The notes beneath the pieces were generated by a model. The model was not told where the DNA came from. It saw nothing but the letters and a program-made list of their open reading frames with translations, and made no database searches. This document shows positions 7,997 through 16,781 of a stretch of DNA of 64,000 bases, in pieces. The stretch is from UBA8752 sp965657965. Lineage in GTDB: Bacteria; Bacteroidota; Bacteroidia; Flavobacteriales_D; Sanyastnellaceae. The stretch lies in contig CBFHQM010000001.1 in NCBI GenBank assembly GCA_965657965.1, positions 248,001 to 312,000 of the forward strand, read 5' to 3'. Positions within the stretch are counted from its first letter, which is position 1. The number at the start of each line of letters is the position of its first letter. A program made the position numbers and the translations under genes.

Positions 7997-10093
7997 TTAG
8001 TCGGTGACAATCAACCGCAGCACTTCTCGCCTTCCGTTGGCATTCAACTCCAGCAGATGCACACCTTGGGCAAGGCCCTCCAGCGTGGTTCTGCGGCCGC
8101 CTTGACCTGCCAATGGAATCACCTGCTCTAAGCGTCCTGCGGCGTCTCGAATTTGCAGTGTCGCGTCTTGACCAGGCCAGCGCACATCCACCGTCACCCG
8201 ACCTGAGCTCGGATTCGGAAACGCGGACATTCCAAAGACCGCGTCCGACATCTCGGGACCGAGATCCAAAATGTTGCCCAGTGAATCCACGCCGTAAATG
8301 TTGATGTCGTCGATGAACACGTTGTTGCCCCCCTTTGATTCAAACTCGAAACGGAACCGCAAATTGGGCACGAGGTAGACACTGTTGGACACCTCTTCGA
8401 TGTGACCCGTCCACTCATCTTCACCTGACGGGTAGAAATTACCCCCGTGATCCGGAGCTGTGGGGAGATCAATCAAGCCGCGGTGAAACTGTCGGGTATT
8501 CCATGTTTCGCCGCAATCCTTGCTCACCTGCAATTTTAGTCGGTCGTCGGTGACGCCTGTGGTGCGGTGACTGTAAGCATACTTGTATGCAATCATCAAA
8601 GACGCCATGCCCTCGGCGTTAAAAGTGGTAGAAGTCACACGGGTAATTTCACCGCCTTCGTTTTGTCGGTTTCTCACGTACAAGGACCTCGACCCAGAGT
8701 ATCCGGTGTTCTCTCGAATTTGCCACGCCTGACCCCCATCGTTTTGCACGGACCATTGGCCTTCACTCCACGGCCCTTCAGACGATTCAAAACCTTCTTG
8801 AACCTGTGTAGACAGCGCGCCGTCGTTCAACACACGGATGACCACCGGGTCCAATGATGTGACCGAGCCAGTGGCGTTGGAGACCGTTAAATACACCTCA
8901 AACTCACCAGGCGTTTCAAAAACGTGTGTTGGGTTTTGGTGAATCTCTTCGTCAGAACCAGAGAGCGTTACGCCATCTCCAAAGTCCCATTCCCATCCCG
9001 TTACCCCAAAAAAGCTTTGGTCGGTAAAGTCCAGCGCCTCTCCCAAACAAACCTCATATCGGTCTACCGAGAACTCTGCACGGCACAACAACTCGTCCTC
9101 TAGAACCCCCGTGTCATCAAGGTTCTGCTGGGTCCACAACTCATTTCGGTCCGCAGTGTTGCTGTTCAACGCTGTGCGCATCCGTGCGCGCTGTCCCAAC
9201 GTGTACATTTTGCTGCAGTAGCTGTACTCCATGTAATTCTGCACGTTGTCGAGCGAACCACACGTCGTGCGTTCCAAATCGCAAAAGCCAACAGGGCTAC
9301 CCAAGCTCAACGGTGTATCCTCAACGCCATCATCCACATCGCAATTGTCCGGCTCGTTGGGACTGTTGGTGCTGCCCCACAAGTGCGGCAGGTTCAACCA
9401 GTGGCCACATTCGTGGGTGAGCGTCCGGCTCCGATAAGTATTGCTGGTTCCAATGCTGCCCACGTAATCGTGCTTGAGCACAATGCCATCGGTATTGGCC
9501 CCCCATTCAGAAGGGTAGTTGGTGTAGCCCGCTGCGCCCGCTGCGTCTGCAGCCACATACACATTCATGTAGCTGTTTCTGGGCCAATTGATGAGTTGCT
9601 TCATCTGATTGGACCCGTCGTAGGTCAATTCGCTTTCGATGCGGTTGATTCCAGAATGGCAATTCCCCTCAGGGTCACGTTTGGCCAAACGAAATTCCAC
9701 GTCCACATCGGCGGCAATGTCCAAGAATCCCGCCACGATTTGAGCCGTGTCGGCATTCAGCTTTCGGAAGTCAGCGTTGAGCACGGCCATGGCGTCCAAA
9801 ATCTGCGCCGTCTCGATGTTCTCTGGGCCATTGTCATGGATCACATGAAACACCACGGGAATGATGTAGAGCTCTCCATCCCTCGATCCGCGTTCAAGCC
9901 GCGCATTGGACGCGTTTCTGATGCTGGCCTCTTCTTGCCTGCGCGCTTCTGCTGCTTCGGGGTACAGGTTGTCGAATTCAGCCTGCGCCTCATTTTGCCC
10001 GCACGGCAAAACACCCTCTTCTTGTCCAAAACCGACCGCAGTCGCAAACACCAAAACCAGCAGAGCCAGTGGAAACTTGAATCTATTCATCAT
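7997..10093 (-). CDS. secreted M43-family metalloprotease with PKD and T9SS sorting domains
   Basis: A 698-residue exported protein. It has an N-terminal signal peptide (FPLALLVLVFATAVGFGQ), then a pappalysin-like M43 protease domain at about 60-300 with the zinc motif HECGHWLNLPH (H227, E228, H231, H237). A PKD-type beta domain with WEWDFGDG follows at about 350-420, then a region resembling a concanavalin/MAM-like beta-sandwich (NVFIDDINIYG). The C-terminal domain, AFPNPSSGRVTVDV through GVHLLELNANG, is a type A T9SS sorting signal. The protease is therefore probably attached to or released from the cell surface. It is transcribed alone and divergently from the rhodanese gene. Confidence 0.93.
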   Translation of the reverse strand: MMNRFKFPLALLVLVFATAVGFGQEEGVLPCGQNEAQAEFDNLYPEAAEARRQEEASIRNASNARLERGSRDGELYIIPVVFHVIHDNGPENIETAQILDAMAVLNADFRKLNADTAQIVAGFLDIAADVDVEFRLAKRDPEGNCHSGINRIESELTYDGSNQMKQLINWPRNSYMNVYVAADAAGAAGYTNYPSEWGANTDGIVLKHDYVGSIGTSNTYRSRTLTHECGHWLNLPHLWGSTNSPNEPDNCDVDDGVEDTPLSLGSPVGFCDLERTTCGSLDNVQNYMEYSYCSKMYTLGQRARMRTALNSNTADRNELWTQQNLDDTGVLEDELLCRAEFSVDRYEVCLGEALDFTDQSFFGVTGWEWDFGDGVTLSGSDEEIHQNPTHVFETPGEFEVYLTVSNATGSVTSLDPVVIRVLNDGALSTQVQEGFESSEGPWSEGQWSVQNDGGQAWQIRENTGYSGSRSLYVRNRQNEGGEITRVTSTTFNAEGMASLMIAYKYAYSHRTTGVTDDRLKLQVSKDCGETWNTRQFHRGLIDLPTAPDHGGNFYPSGEDEWTGHIEEVSNSVYLVPNLRFRFEFESKGGNNVFIDDINIYGVDSLGNILDLGPEMSDAVFGMSAFPNPSSGRVTVDVRWPGQDATLQIRDAAGRLEQVIPLAGQGGRRTTLEGLAQGVHLLELNANGRREVLRLIVTD

Positions 10094-10191
10094 TGCAGAA
10101 TGGCAATTTAACCAAGCAAACCCTCAGAAAACTCCGAAAGGAGCCAAAGCGCTCGAGCAAGGGAATAACAGGCTTCGATTAGATTCGTTGC

Positions 10192-10632
10192 ATGAACACT
10201 GCATTTCGCTTCGCTCCCCTCTTTTCGCTGTTTTTCATCGCCGGCCTGTTCGGGTCATGCGAGGGACAGCCGCAACAAGGCGTGGCCCGCGACATTGATG
10301 CTGAGGAATTGAAAACCTTGCTCTCTGAGCGTCAAGATGTGCTGCTGTTGGATGTACGAACGGACATGGAATGGAAGGCGGGGCACATCGCAGGTGCTGC
10401 CCGCATCGATTTTCTAGAAGACGACTTTTCCGCCATTGCACACGCCCTGCCCAAAAATCAACCCATCGCCTTGTATTGCGCTGCCGGTGGACGAAGTGAA
10501 GACGCCATGAACAACATGGCCAAGGCGGGATTCAAAGAGCTCTACAATCTTCGCGGCGGCTTTTTTGGCTGGGAAGATGCTGGGGAAAATGTTTCTTTCG
10601 AAGCGCCGGCATTGCTGCCGAAAAGCGAGTGA
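10192..10632 (+). CDS. rhodanese-like domain lipoprotein
   Basis: A 146-residue protein. The signal peptide ends in a lipobox, LFGSC (Cys23), so it is probably a lipoprotein facing the periplasm. One rhodanese domain fills the rest: LLLDVRTDMEWKAGHI, then the active loop YCAAGGRSEDA with Cys96. The cysteine loop and R-S pair suggest an active sulfurtransferase or persulfide carrier. It is transcribed divergently from the M43 protease gene and converges on gldH, whose stop lies 3 bases away. Its acceptor is unknown. Confidence 0.88.
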   Translation: MNTAFRFAPLFSLFFIAGLFGSCEGQPQQGVARDIDAEELKTLLSERQDVLLLDVRTDMEWKAGHIAGAARIDFLEDDFSAIAHALPKNQPIALYCAAGGRSEDAMNNMAKAGFKELYNLRGGFFGWEDAGENVSFEAPALLPKSE

Positions 10633-10634
10633 AA

Positions 10635-11114
10635 TCAAGGAGCGGTGTTGTCGAACATGGCAAACCGCAGCTCGGCCATGCCCGGAAGAGGGTCTTGGCG
10701 CATGGCATGTACCACATCGATTGAATACGCTCCGGCGAGTGGGAAAGCCACGCCTTGTTTGTACCCAATGCGGTGGTCAATCCATCGGCTTCCATCCCCA
10801 TACCATTGTCCATCTGGAGCCGCCAGCGGACACTCCAAGGTGTCGGTGAGCGTCTTCCCGTTGGGGTAATGCAACCGGACGAAGAGATAGAGATTTGAAA
10901 ACGGGTAATTGTCGTTGTGACGCAACCCAAACTGAAGATTGTGACGGTGCTCGGGGTGATCCACAGTGAAGGACATTTTCACAGTGTCGCTGGCGTACCA
11001 TCCTGCAGGGTCTATGTCTACGGCATCCAAGGCCACAGGACCGCGACCGCAACCAACGAGCACCACCACCGCCAAAAGAAGCGGGGTCAGCCCAAAAGTC
11101 AATCGGCCACTCAT
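10635..11114 (-). CDS. gldH: gliding motility lipoprotein GldH
   Basis: A 159-residue lipoprotein. Its signal peptide ends in LVGCG, and the conserved GldH core follows: PFSNLYLFVRLHYPNGK, DTLECPLAAPDGQWYGDGS, and a C-terminal strand around MAELRF. GldH is required for gliding and for T9SS function in Flavobacterium. Its ATG overlaps the ricT stop as ATGA (11111-11114), the same gene order I know from many Bacteroidota. It fits with the T9SS-dependent proteins encoded elsewhere in the window. Confidence 0.9.
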   Translation of the reverse strand: MSGRLTFGLTPLLLAVVVLVGCGRGPVALDAVDIDPAGWYASDTVKMSFTVDHPEHRHNLQFGLRHNDNYPFSNLYLFVRLHYPNGKTLTDTLECPLAAPDGQWYGDGSRWIDHRIGYKQGVAFPLAGAYSIDVVHAMRQDPLPGMAELRFAMFDNTAP

Positions 11115-12403
11115 TCTGATTTTGGGCCCCCAGATTGTGTACCTCCCTCTCTCGCTCCGCCCTCTTGTCGGGGCTTTCGCCTTTTCTTTCGCCGCTTGGC
11201 CGTTGAAGAGGTCGACCGGCCGCCCTCTCCCTGTTTGGCCGCCACGGGGCTTCCAGATTGAGCCTTGCCTTTGCGGCCTTTCCGCTTGTTCGGACGGCGG
11301 TTTCCAGACGGCCGATCAAAACGCTTCAGGTCATCCTGCCCGACCACATCTCCAAACAACGCGTCTTCTGGAGCCGCGACTTCCTGTACGGCAAACCCTT
11401 TCAAGTCGTCTGGCTTCTCCCCTCGGTCGTTCATGGCCATGATCTCCCGAATGTCCTCCAGCTCAATCGGAATGGGCGATGTGCCCGGATCGTCGAAATA
11501 CTGGAACCACATTTTGCCCCCGAAGATGTCGGTCTTGAAGTGTCCTGCCTTCCCTTTCCGAGTAAAGAGCTTTGTACTCGGTGGTGGGAATTTTGAGACC
11601 GCCTCTTTGTATTGGTCCAATTCAAAGTTCAGGCAGCATTTTAGCTTGCCACATTGACCCGCCAACTTTTGCGGGTTCAAAGACAGCTGCTGATATCGAG
11701 CCGCACCCGTGGACACGCTTCTGAAATCGGTAAGCCATGTTGAACAGCACAACTCACGGCCACACACCCCAATTCCACCGAGTCTAGCGGACTCTTGCCG
11801 AGAACCGATTTGTCGCATTTCAATGCGCACTTTAAAAGCAGCGGCAAGCGCTTTGACCAACTCGCGGAAATCCACACGTTGCTCCGCCGTGTAGTAGAAC
11901 GTGCACTTGGTTCCGTCCCCTTGAAACTCAGCATCGCCGATTTTCATCTCTACCCGGTGCTCCACTACAATCTGTCGTGCGGCCTTGAGCGTCTCGTCTT
12001 CTCGGCTACGGGCACTTTGCCAAGTGGTGATGTCCTCCATCGAGGCCTTTCGGACGACCCGCTTGATCTCGTGGGTGTCCCGAACATTTTTCGCTTTCAT
12101 CTGAGAACGAACCAGCTCCCCAGTCAATGAAACCACGCCCATGTCTTCTCCAGGAGAAACGTCGACTACGGCCACATCCCCTGTTTGCACGCGGCGACCC
12201 TGCCCGATTCTATAGTATCCCTTTCGGTTGCGCTTGAACCGAACCTCCACAATGTCGAATGCGCGCTGGCCATCGGGAATGGGAACCCCTTCCAACCAGT
12301 CAAACACCGTCATGACATCACAGCCACAATTCCCACAATTCCCATTGGAGCGACAGCCCATCGGCTTTCCGTCTTCTCCCTTTTTGCATGATGCACAGCC
12401 CAT
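11111..12403 (-). CDS. ricT: PSP1-domain protein RicT (YaaT) homologue
   Basis: A 430-residue cytoplasmic protein with the PSP1 C-terminal domain. The first 30 residues hold six cysteines (C3, C6, C17, C23, C26, C28), and the core has the hallmark cysteine motifs GVCGRELCC and CGKLKCCLNFE. In Bacillus, RicT works with RicA and RicF as an Fe-S complex affecting RNA processing. Neither partner is present here. About 90 C-terminal residues are very basic and low in complexity (KRKGRKGKAQ), a tail that could bind RNA. It is coupled to gldH by ATGA. The start MGCASCKK is the usual Bacteroidota beginning. Confidence 0.88.
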   Translation of the reverse strand: MGCASCKKGEDGKPMGCRSNGNCGNCGCDVMTVFDWLEGVPIPDGQRAFDIVEVRFKRNRKGYYRIGQGRRVQTGDVAVVDVSPGEDMGVVSLTGELVRSQMKAKNVRDTHEIKRVVRKASMEDITTWQSARSREDETLKAARQIVVEHRVEMKIGDAEFQGDGTKCTFYYTAEQRVDFRELVKALAAAFKVRIEMRQIGSRQESARLGGIGVCGRELCCSTWLTDFRSVSTGAARYQQLSLNPQKLAGQCGKLKCCLNFELDQYKEAVSKFPPPSTKLFTRKGKAGHFKTDIFGGKMWFQYFDDPGTSPIPIELEDIREIMAMNDRGEKPDDLKGFAVQEVAAPEDALFGDVVGQDDLKRFDRPSGNRRPNKRKGRKGKAQSGSPVAAKQGEGGRSTSSTAKRRKKRRKPRQEGGAREGGTQSGGPKSE

Positions 12404-12480
12404 ATCTCCCTTGTCCTCTGTTCATGTTGCCGGAATGGTCCGGCGGTTCTCCCGAAGATAAGAACCCAACATCGAGCCCT

Positions 12481-13605
12481 CTACTTGGGTCGATGAAGAA
12501 GTTCCATCATCCGCATGCACAAATCCAAAAAGACCGTTCGGCCGTAGACATTGCCCGCCACTTCTCGAGCGGCACTTTCCAGCGTGGACTGCATGTCCAC
12601 CACATTCCCATGGTGAATGAAGGCCGCGAACTTGTCGGCAAAGCCCCTTTCTGCTGCACGCAATCGGACGGCGCCCGCCGCGCCATAATTGCCCACGATG
12701 CACTGGCGAACCATGTGCAAGGCATAGGCCAAAAACTGCTTCTGTGATTCTCGACCGAGGTCGTGAAACTGATCAGCAAGCCCCGCGGCTTTTCGACCGT
12801 CGCGCGCATAGCACGTCCTCATCCAATCCACGAACATGGCAAACTCCTCCGCGGCATCCGCATGGACCAATCGTCTGGCCACCGCCAAATCCCCCTCGCA
12901 CAACGCCACCGCATCCGCAATGGCCTCGGGACTTCCACCTTCCAAAGTGAGACGCTGCTGGATGTCCTCCCTAGAAATGGGCCCAACAGGAATGATTTGC
13001 GTTCTGGACAGGATCGTGGCCAGCAACGCTTCCGTACTGTCGGCGAGCAAAATGAACAAGGTGCGTTTGGGCGGCTCTTCGAGCAACTTCAACAACTTGT
13101 TTCCAGTATCGGTGCGCATCGTGTGGGCGCCCCAGATCACCTGCACCTTCCATCCCCCCGCATGCGAAGTCAACGACAAGCGACGCAAAATGTCGGCGGC
13201 CTCATGGACCGAAATGAAAGGCTGCTTGTTGCCCAAAGACATGCGCTCCCGCAAATCAACCATGTCGAAGTGGGCTCCCAACTCCAGAATGGCCTTTCGC
13301 CAGGTGTCCAGTTGGTCCACACTCAGCGCTTTGTCTTTACCAGGAGGCTTGGCTACGGGAAACGTAAAATGCAAGTCAGGATGCTGGAGCAAGTCATGTT
13401 GCTGACACGAAGGACAGACTCCGCATGGGCCCGCACCCTCTGCCTTGCAATGCAGCCGGCGAGCTAGGGCCAAGGCCAAAGACAAGCCACCTCTGCCCGG
13501 CGAACCCGTCAATAGCAAGGCGTGTGCCAGCGCGTCATCGTCTGCGCGTTGGGCCAACTGAGCCGCCAAAGCTGCTTGTCCTATTGCCTCGCGGGTAGCA
13601 TCCAT
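12481..13605 (-). CDS. holB: DNA polymerase III delta' subunit
   Basis: A 374-residue clamp-loader subunit. The AAA+ N-terminal part begins with HALLLTGSPGRGGLSLALA, where the P-loop lacks the Walker lysine, as is usual in delta' proteins. It is followed by a zinc module (GPCGVCPSCQQHD), the sequence VHEAADILRRLS, and the sensor region TGNKLLKLLEEPPKRTLFILL. I place the start at the ATG at 13605 (MDATREAIGQ). The frame is open further upstream, but that stretch lies within the receptor gene. It sits 19 bases after the TonB-dependent receptor and 77 bases before ricT. Confidence 0.9.
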   Translation of the reverse strand: MDATREAIGQAALAAQLAQRADDDALAHALLLTGSPGRGGLSLALALARRLHCKAEGAGPCGVCPSCQQHDLLQHPDLHFTFPVAKPPGKDKALSVDQLDTWRKAILELGAHFDMVDLRERMSLGNKQPFISVHEAADILRRLSLTSHAGGWKVQVIWGAHTMRTDTGNKLLKLLEEPPKRTLFILLADSTEALLATILSRTQIIPVGPISREDIQQRLTLEGGSPEAIADAVALCEGDLAVARRLVHADAAEEFAMFVDWMRTCYARDGRKAAGLADQFHDLGRESQKQFLAYALHMVRQCIVGNYGAAGAVRLRAAERGFADKFAAFIHHGNVVDMQSTLESAAREVAGNVYGRTVFLDLCMRMMELLHRPK

Positions 13606-13624
13606 GGTTCGAAGATAATCGCCC

Positions 13625-16069
13625 TTACCCGTTGGGGTTCCAACGCCAGCCGATGCGCACATCTCGCCCCGGCGCACTGATGCCTGAAGCAAACACCTTG
13701 TAGTGTCTGTCCAAAACGTTGTGAAGGCCAATGTTCAGTGTGCTGCGTTCGGTAATGCGGGCTTCCAGGTCCAGCCCCAACGTCGACCAAGCGGGTGTTC
13801 CCATCGGGGTGGCCTCTGCGGCATTGTCTGTTGTGCCTGGGCCATAATCCGCGAGTTGTTTCTTTCCACTCCAACGCCATTGGCCTTCAAGAGTGAACCA
13901 CTCCCAAGACCGACGAATGGAAGCGAGTCCAAAAACAGGGGGGATGTGCGAAAGCGGCGCGCCATCTGCATCGGCCCCTTGCGTGACGTTCAGTGTCGCC
14001 CACATTCGCCACGCCTTGGAGGGGGCGTAAACGGCCTTGAACTGTAGGCCGCGAATGTTGGCTCTTCCAATGTTCGCGTTCAACTGGATGGCATTGGTGT
14101 CCCCTTCCACAATCAAGGTCTCCTGCAAACTGCCATCGGACAGTGTAAGCACCGAATCTCGAGGTTGAATCGCATCCACCAAGGCGGTGCTGAATGCGCT
14201 GGCATTGGACTGAAAGCGCCCATTTCGGGTTCGCCAATGCCCTCCAATTTCAGCACTGTACATGCGCTCGGGTAGAAGCCCGTCTGTTGGCATGAGGGCA
14301 AGCCCATCTTTGGCCCGGATCTTCCCCACGTCGTCAACATTGGGATTGCGAAATGCGGAAGCCAGAACCGTGTGAATCCCCCACCGTGACCGCGAATGCC
14401 ACCTCAAGGTGCTGCTCCCTGTCAATGCGCCCCGATTGTACCCCACTGAAGTGAACGGCAAAGTCAAACCCGGCTGGTCTTCGAAACGCGCATCCAACCA
14501 CCCTCTCGAATACCGCGCCGCACCTTCCCATTTGAGGCGGTTCCACGCCCGGGCAACCCCACCATATGCGGCAAGAGAACCGGTGATGGCTCCGCCATTG
14601 GGGTAGCGAGTCAGGACGTTGTCCAACAAGCGGATGCCGTCTGCCCGCCGCTCCGTCCAAGCGGTCGAACGCACACGGTTGTGGTCCCAACTTCCACCAT
14701 AGGCCACCTTCCAAGGGCCCAAGTTTTGGTCCACGTCCAACTGCACGCTGACCACATCCACTTTCTCGAGTTGAACCTCTCGGTTGGACGCCCCAAAACG
14801 GGCCTTCAATCGGCTTTCTTCGATGTCCTGGTAAGCCGTGGTCAAGGTCACATTGCCCAACCCCCTCACTTTGGACCGGAAACGAAGGGCAGCCAAGGTG
14901 CGCTTTTGGGGGCCATAATCCCATTCCGCCCATTTGGGTCCCCCATCGAGGGTGACGTCGTTGAGCCGGTCGAAACGAGGCACGTTGCCGCTGATGCTGT
15001 GCTGAACATTCAATTCTACATGCCGGTCCACCCGACCAAAGCGCAACTTTTGGACCACGTCGGTCTGCACATACCCCGTGTTCGGCTGTGCGTTCTCGTC
15101 GTCATTGACATCGGCATAATCCACCGCATCTGTCCCTACATATTCTGTTCTTATCCGCCATGGAATCCGTCCCCAACTCTCCTCGCCATGGGGCCGCCAA
15201 CTGCCCATTTTGAGGTCTCCAAAACGCCGGTGTGTTACACTCGTAAGGCTCGCAAAGCGACCTCGGGTCACCTCTGCATCCGCATGGATGGTCGGCGTTC
15301 TGGAAACGGAAGAAAAGGACATTTGTCCCCGCGCCAAGCTGCCGTCTTCCCACCTCGGACTGCGGGTGCGGTAGTGGATTACACCCCCTAAGGCATCGCT
15401 TCCAAACTGCACAGAAGCCGCACCATGTCTCACTTCTGCCGAAGACATCACAAAAGGGTCAACGGTCAATGCGTTTTGCAAATGACCACTTCTGTAAATG
15501 GCATTGTTCAGACGCACTCCGTCGACCACCAAAAGGATGCGATTGGCCTCAAACCCCCGCAGCACAGGCGACCCTCCTCCTTGTTGGCTTTGCTGGACCA
15601 TCACTTGGCCCGTGTTCCACAGCAGCGTGGCCGCATTGGATGGTACTTCCCGGGCAATGGCCTTGGCCGAAATCCGACTCACCGACACCGCCGACATGGA
15701 TTCACGCGCGGGCTGAGCAGCCGAAACCACCACCTCCGACAAATTCACAGATTCGGACGACATCTCAATCGACATGTCGAGAGAAGGAATGGGCATGGCC
15801 ACATTTTGAGTGCCAAACCCCATGCTGCGGATCTCCAAGGTGTCGCCTTGGCGAATCAAACTGTCCAACTCAAGGCGGCCATTGAGGTCGGTCATGCGGG
15901 CGGTCCCAGATTCATTTCGAATCACCGCTGCAGGCACTGGATTCCCGGCTTCGTCTCGAACCTCAATTACCTGCCCTTGGCTTGGCACCGCAACCAGCAC
16001 GAGGACCAAGACCAAAAACACGTGCAGCCACGACTCCACCTTACTCCGACAAGACAGTGCGAAGCACAT
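13625..16069 (-). CDS. TonB-dependent outer-membrane receptor
   Basis: About 814 residues. After a signal peptide (HVFLVLVLVLVAVPSQGQ) comes a carboxypeptidase-regulatory-like beta domain at about 35-110. The plug domain follows (GGGSPVLRGFEANRILLVVDGVRLNNA, which I shorten to the key part RGFEANRILLVVDG), then a long beta-barrel ending in DRHYKVFASGISAPGRDVRI. The plug wording resembles haem or haemoglobin receptors, but no haem motif is certain. The ATG at 16069 overlaps recO by 29 bases. A GTG at 16039 directly after the recO stop is an alternative start. An open frame further upstream, to 16150, lies inside recO. Its substrate is unknown. Confidence 0.87.
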   Translation of the reverse strand: MCFALSCRSKVESWLHVFLVLVLVLVAVPSQGQVIEVRDEAGNPVPAAVIRNESGTARMTDLNGRLELDSLIRQGDTLEIRSMGFGTQNVAMPIPSLDMSIEMSSESVNLSEVVVSAAQPARESMSAVSVSRISAKAIAREVPSNAATLLWNTGQVMVQQSQQGGGSPVLRGFEANRILLVVDGVRLNNAIYRSGHLQNALTVDPFVMSSAEVRHGAASVQFGSDALGGVIHYRTRSPRWEDGSLARGQMSFSSVSRTPTIHADAEVTRGRFASLTSVTHRRFGDLKMGSWRPHGEESWGRIPWRIRTEYVGTDAVDYADVNDDENAQPNTGYVQTDVVQKLRFGRVDRHVELNVQHSISGNVPRFDRLNDVTLDGGPKWAEWDYGPQKRTLAALRFRSKVRGLGNVTLTTAYQDIEESRLKARFGASNREVQLEKVDVVSVQLDVDQNLGPWKVAYGGSWDHNRVRSTAWTERRADGIRLLDNVLTRYPNGGAITGSLAAYGGVARAWNRLKWEGAARYSRGWLDARFEDQPGLTLPFTSVGYNRGALTGSSTLRWHSRSRWGIHTVLASAFRNPNVDDVGKIRAKDGLALMPTDGLLPERMYSAEIGGHWRTRNGRFQSNASAFSTALVDAIQPRDSVLTLSDGSLQETLIVEGDTNAIQLNANIGRANIRGLQFKAVYAPSKAWRMWATLNVTQGADADGAPLSHIPPVFGLASIRRSWEWFTLEGQWRWSGKKQLADYGPGTTDNAAEATPMGTPAWSTLGLDLEARITERSTLNIGLHNVLDRHYKVFASGISAPGRDVRIGWRWNPNG

Positions 16070-16781
16070 CCCAAGACCGAAGAGGTTTTGGGGTCGACAA
16101 ATGGAGCTGCAGGTAGTGCACATGTTGAAGCACGAGCCGGTTTCGAACATCAGCGGGAAGATTTTGACTCCTCACCTTATCAATTTCCGTGCCTTGAATG
16201 CGAAGAAACGCGGTGGCTTCGGAAGGCGAAAGGAAATCGTCCCCCATTGGTGGCCCTGATTCCCAATCTGCTGAAGCCAAATTGAACCGTCCCGAACCCG
16301 ATGGTGGCTGGACGGGGGCATCGGGACGCAAGCCTTGAACCTGCACCGCCTCCACCAAAAAGGCCAGATGAAGCCGCGCAAAAGCAGCGTCAGTTTCCAA
16401 CGCTTCTGCCGTTCGCCACAAGGCGTCAAACACTTCTGGGTGCGGCGCTTCCGACTCCATGGTCCGCATGATCACCTCGGCCAAGAACATGGCAACCGCA
16501 CTGCGTGGAACTTCCAAAAGCGTCCGTTCTTGGGGCAGAGGACGTTCTGCTCGATCGAACTTGAACAGGCCACTTTTCATGGCGCGAAATCCGACCAGAT
16601 CCAGCATGGCCAGCGGCGCATGCAGGTTTCGGGCGCGTCGCGCACCCTTGGTTCCCTCTCTCACCAAACACCCCACGATGCCGTACTCGCGGGTGAACGC
16701 CCGCAGGATGGCCACTCCGTCTTTATGGCGAATGGTCGCCAAGGCGATGGCGCGTTCCTTGCTGTCTTCTTTTGGGCTCAA
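16041..16781 (-). CDS. recO: DNA repair protein RecO
   Basis: A 246-residue recombination mediator of the RecFOR pathway, which helps load RecA on SSB-coated DNA. It has the N-terminal OB-fold start (IALATIRHKDGVAILRAFTREYG) and the helical C-terminal half. The zinc cysteines found in some RecO proteins are absent. The only suitable start is a TTG at 16781, which overlaps the stop of the upstream AAA+ gene as TTGA. No ATG or GTG occurs early enough to keep the OB strand. The gene lies between the AAA+ ATPase and the TonB receptor. Confidence 0.83.
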   Translation of the reverse strand: MSPKEDSKERAIALATIRHKDGVAILRAFTREYGIVGCLVREGTKGARRARNLHAPLAMLDLVGFRAMKSGLFKFDRAERPLPQERTLLEVPRSAVAMFLAEVIMRTMESEAPHPEVFDALWRTAEALETDAAFARLHLAFLVEAVQVQGLRPDAPVQPPSGSGRFNLASADWESGPPMGDDFLSPSEATAFLRIQGTEIDKVRSQNLPADVRNRLVLQHVHYLQLHLSTPKPLRSWDVLRTVLSE

